DNA of 5,893 nt, from positions 1 through 5,893 of the forward strand of contig JAFNZJ010000133.1 in NCBI GenBank assembly GCA_017382915.1. The letters are read 5' to 3'. Of the stretch, positions 3,890-5,893 are shown piece by piece. This stretch comes from Clostridia bacterium. Lineage in GTDB: Bacteria > Bacillota > Clostridia > Oscillospirales > Acutalibacteraceae. The translations under genes were made by a program, and so were the position numbers. How positions within the stretch are numbered: the stretch's first letter is position 1; each line of letters opens with the position of its first letter. The notes below the pieces were generated by a model. The model saw only the letters and a program-made list of their open reading frames with translations, ran no database searches and had not been told where the DNA came from.

Positions 3890-5893
3890 ATGAAAAAGAC
3901 TTTATCAGTTCTTTTGTCTTTACTTATGGTTGTAAGTTGCATGACCTGTCTTTTCACCATGCCTGCATCCGCAGTAGAGACACCCTCAACAGAAGTTGTT
4001 GAGAATTTACCTGAAAACCTTCTTACCGAAGTTGAAGGTTCAAACGGTAAAGAGTATTCCTTTAATAAAGAGACAGTATCGAAGGAGTTCTATCAGTTAG
4101 ACGTTGTAGTAACAGCTGGCGAGGAAGATACCGATGAGTATTTTTACCCCGTATTGCTTGATAATGCAGGCAATTCAATTTTTTACTACAGCCTTGTAGG
4201 TGTTCGTTATACTGCTGAGGACCCAACCAATGTTGAAACTGCATTCAACCTTGTTGGTAACCAACGTGGTGAGGCCAATAAAGCCCCTAAAGGCGATGTT
4301 GACCCCAACACCTTTGTTGCTGCTAAAAACGTAGCAGGCACCTATACCTATACCTATATTGTTTCACCTACTACCGGTGCAAAGGGTATTTCTTTCCCTG
4401 GCGACGTTACCATTGAAAGTGCAAATATGTTTGCCCTTAAAGACACCCAGTGGAACGATTTCTTCTGGGAGCCCAACAAAGTTTTCCGTTATATGGTTAA
4501 GGAAGGCAACAATGTTTTCCAACGTTTTTATGGCTACCGCCCTATTGGCGCTGCTGCTAACCTTACCGATAACGGCGTATCTGTTGGTGCTAACATTGAC
4601 GGTAAACTTTATAACCTTGAACTTAAAGCCGGTCAAACTTACGCAGTTGATTATGATATACGCTTAGCAGCAAATACAGCGAATGCCAAGAAGTTCCCCG
4701 CTATGGATATGTTTGATACCGAAATGTTTGACGTTCGTGAAGAATATAAAGCCCTTCGCGACAGATTAGTTGCAGCCGGTGTCTTTGAAAAGGACGCCGA
4801 AGGCAAAATACTTGGTATTGATGAATATCGCTACGTTGCAGGTGGTATCCCCGGTACCGGTAACTTCCTTCACGCCGGTTATTCATGGGGTAACGCAACC
4901 TCTAACGGTTATTATACTGTGTCTGAACAGGGCCATATGAAGGTAGGCCAAGTTATTTATGATGCCAACCGTAACCGTTATTCAAACAGTAACTGGATCG
5001 CCACCGGTAGCGGTAATACCACCTTGGTACATCGTGCTAACACCGCAAACATTGCTAAATTATATGTATATCCTTCTGACGGTTCTATCCAGGGCGGTTT
5101 AACATCTACATCTTCTCAGGTTGGTGGAAACTATACATGGATTAACAATAAGTATAACAGCCAGTGGCTTGATGCTACCTACACCCTTACTGCGCCTGAA
5201 TATAAAACCCTTGATGAGCAGTATGTACTTGTGACCAAAATCACCGGCGATGGCGGAAAAGATAATTATTACCTTAATGCTACTGCAGAAGAGGTTGATG
5301 GTAAAACCGTTTACACTTATAACAAGGTTAATGACAAGGGTGCCAGAATTATTCCTCATGGCGAAGTAGGTCATGCAGGTGTTGCTATTAATAATATTCA
5401 TGCCGGCGCAGTTTATGACTTTGACAACTTTGAAGTTTCAGCCGTTGATAACACTCTTGCAGCACCTGCTGTAAAGGGTAAAGATTCTAACGGCAACCTT
5501 AAAGATATCCACGCTAACGACGATACCACCAAAGTTACCGTTGATACTAATGTTGACCTTGTAGCAGATACCTTTACTGCTACCTTTAGCTATGATGCTA
5601 CCCGTGAGGCCTATGGTGAATTTGTAGGTTGGTATAATGGTGATACCCTTATTTCTACCGAAAAAACCGCAGCATTACCTTACAGTGCATATAAAGCAAA
5701 CCCAACCAGCGTTTACGCAGTAGTTGAGTATGAAAACTATATGGGCAATGTTGGTGGTTTTGAAAGCTATACTAAAAATAACACCAACTTAATGCCTGAA
5801 TTAGAAACCATTAAATTTAGTGATGGTAGCACCCGTCAGCAGTATGCTAAAGGTCCTACCGGCGAATATTGGGGCCAGTGGGAGAATAGACCA
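3890..5893 (+). CDS. Large secreted modular surface protein, 3' end outside window
   Basis: An uninterrupted frame of 668 codons begins at ATG 3890 and is still open at the window end. Residues 1-28 are a Sec signal peptide: MKKT, a long hydrophobic core, then PASA with predicted cleavage before Val29. The mature part is acidic, rich in Asn, Thr, Tyr and Gly and low in Cys, as expected of beta-rich exported modules. Residues about 40-265 form a first beta-rich region ending near LKAGQTYAVDYDIRLA. A middle region (about 290-520) ends in AGAVYDFDNFEVSAV (506-520), a closing strand like those of jelly-roll or carbohydrate-binding-like modules. Residues about 540-614 resemble a bacterial-type beta repeat around FVGWYNGDTLIS (578-589) and VYAVVEYEN. 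A new module seems to begin at GGFESY (about 623). No enzyme motif or anchor is visible; an anchor, if any, would lie past the window. Codons are strongly biased to GGT, ACC, AAC and CGT, suggesting high expression. Adhesin or glycan-binding roles are possible; function not determined. Confidence 0.85.
   Translation, partial: MKKTLSVLLSLLMVVSCMTCLFTMPASAVETPSTEVVENLPENLLTEVEGSNGKEYSFNKETVSKEFYQLDVVVTAGEEDTDEYFYPVLLDNAGNSIFYYSLVGVRYTAEDPTNVETAFNLVGNQRGEANKAPKGDVDPNTFVAAKNVAGTYTYTYIVSPTTGAKGISFPGDVTIESANMFALKDTQWNDFFWEPNKVFRYMVKEGNNVFQRFYGYRPIGAAANLTDNGVSVGANIDGKLYNLELKAGQTYAVDYDIRLAANTANAKKFPAMDMFDTEMFDVREEYKALRDRLVAAGVFEKDAEGKILGIDEYRYVAGGIPGTGNFLHAGYSWGNATSNGYYTVSEQGHMKVGQVIYDANRNRYSNSNWIATGSGNTTLVHRANTANIAKLYVYPSDGSIQGGLTSTSSQVGGNYTWINNKYNSQWLDATYTLTAPEYKTLDEQYVLVTKITGDGGKDNYYLNATAEEVDGKTVYTYNKVNDKGARIIPHGEVGHAGVAINNIHAGAVYDFDNFEVSAVDNTLAAPAVKGKDSNGNLKDIHANDDTTKVTVDTNVDLVADTFTATFSYDATREAYGEFVGWYNGDTLISTEKTAALPYSAYKANPTSVYAVVEYENYMGNVGGFESYTKNNTNLMPELETIKFSDGSTRQQYAKGPTGEYWGQWENRP

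Noticed and set aside
3926..3952. Lipoprotein signal (VVSC) in the surface protein
   Set aside because: The Cys at residue 17 is followed by more hydrophobic sequence and a clear PASA signal peptidase I site, so ordinary cleavage after Ala28 fits better.
4062..5401. Several short minus-strand and out-of-frame open frames within the surface protein gene
   Set aside because: All lie within the 668-codon open frame that has a promoter, ribosome binding site and signal peptide; none has its own start signals.

Overview
The window reads as chromosomal DNA of an uncultured-type gut clostridium, probably of the Oscillospiraceae/Ruminococcaceae. This is inferred from protein-level resemblance of Mfd, CoaX, the ECF S component and the small helical protein to clostridial families, from AGGAGG-type ribosome binding sites, from AT-rich intergenic DNA, and from the kind of intergenic repeats present. 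No rRNA or other taxonomic marker is in the window, so this placement is an inference.

Layout. (1) Positions 1-1255, plus strand: the C-terminal third of mfd, the transcription-repair coupling factor. Its reading frame is broken by one extra A in a six-A run at 68-73. (2) 1252-1686, minus strand: a small conserved helical protein (DUF2383-like), convergent with mfd and overlapping its stop by 4 bases. (3) 1740-2188: an intergenic block made almost wholly of secondary structure. It holds a strong terminator, a short hairpin series spaced by TGATAG, a 142-bp imperfect palindrome that looks like a MITE, and a very regular array of six different hairpins separated by a constant 9-base spacer, AATTTAGCT. 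(4) 2187-3650, minus strand: coaX (type III pantothenate kinase) followed by an ECF transporter S component, probably the pantothenate-specific PanT. Together they form a vitamin B5 uptake and trapping unit. (5) 3651-3889: a divergent promoter region with three AAATTACAA copies and a perfect inverted repeat. (6) 3890-5893, plus strand: the 5' part of a large secreted, modular surface protein that runs off the window end. It has a good promoter, a hairpin at the predicted 5' end of its mRNA and a strong ribosome binding site.

Functional reading: PanT would import pantothenate with the shared ECF energising module (not in this window) and CoaX would phosphorylate it as the first step to coenzyme A. 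The surface protein is transcribed divergently and has no evident link to that pathway. The least ordinary element is the hairpin array at 2055-2188. There the stems differ in sequence but each stays self-complementary, while the spacers between them are identical.
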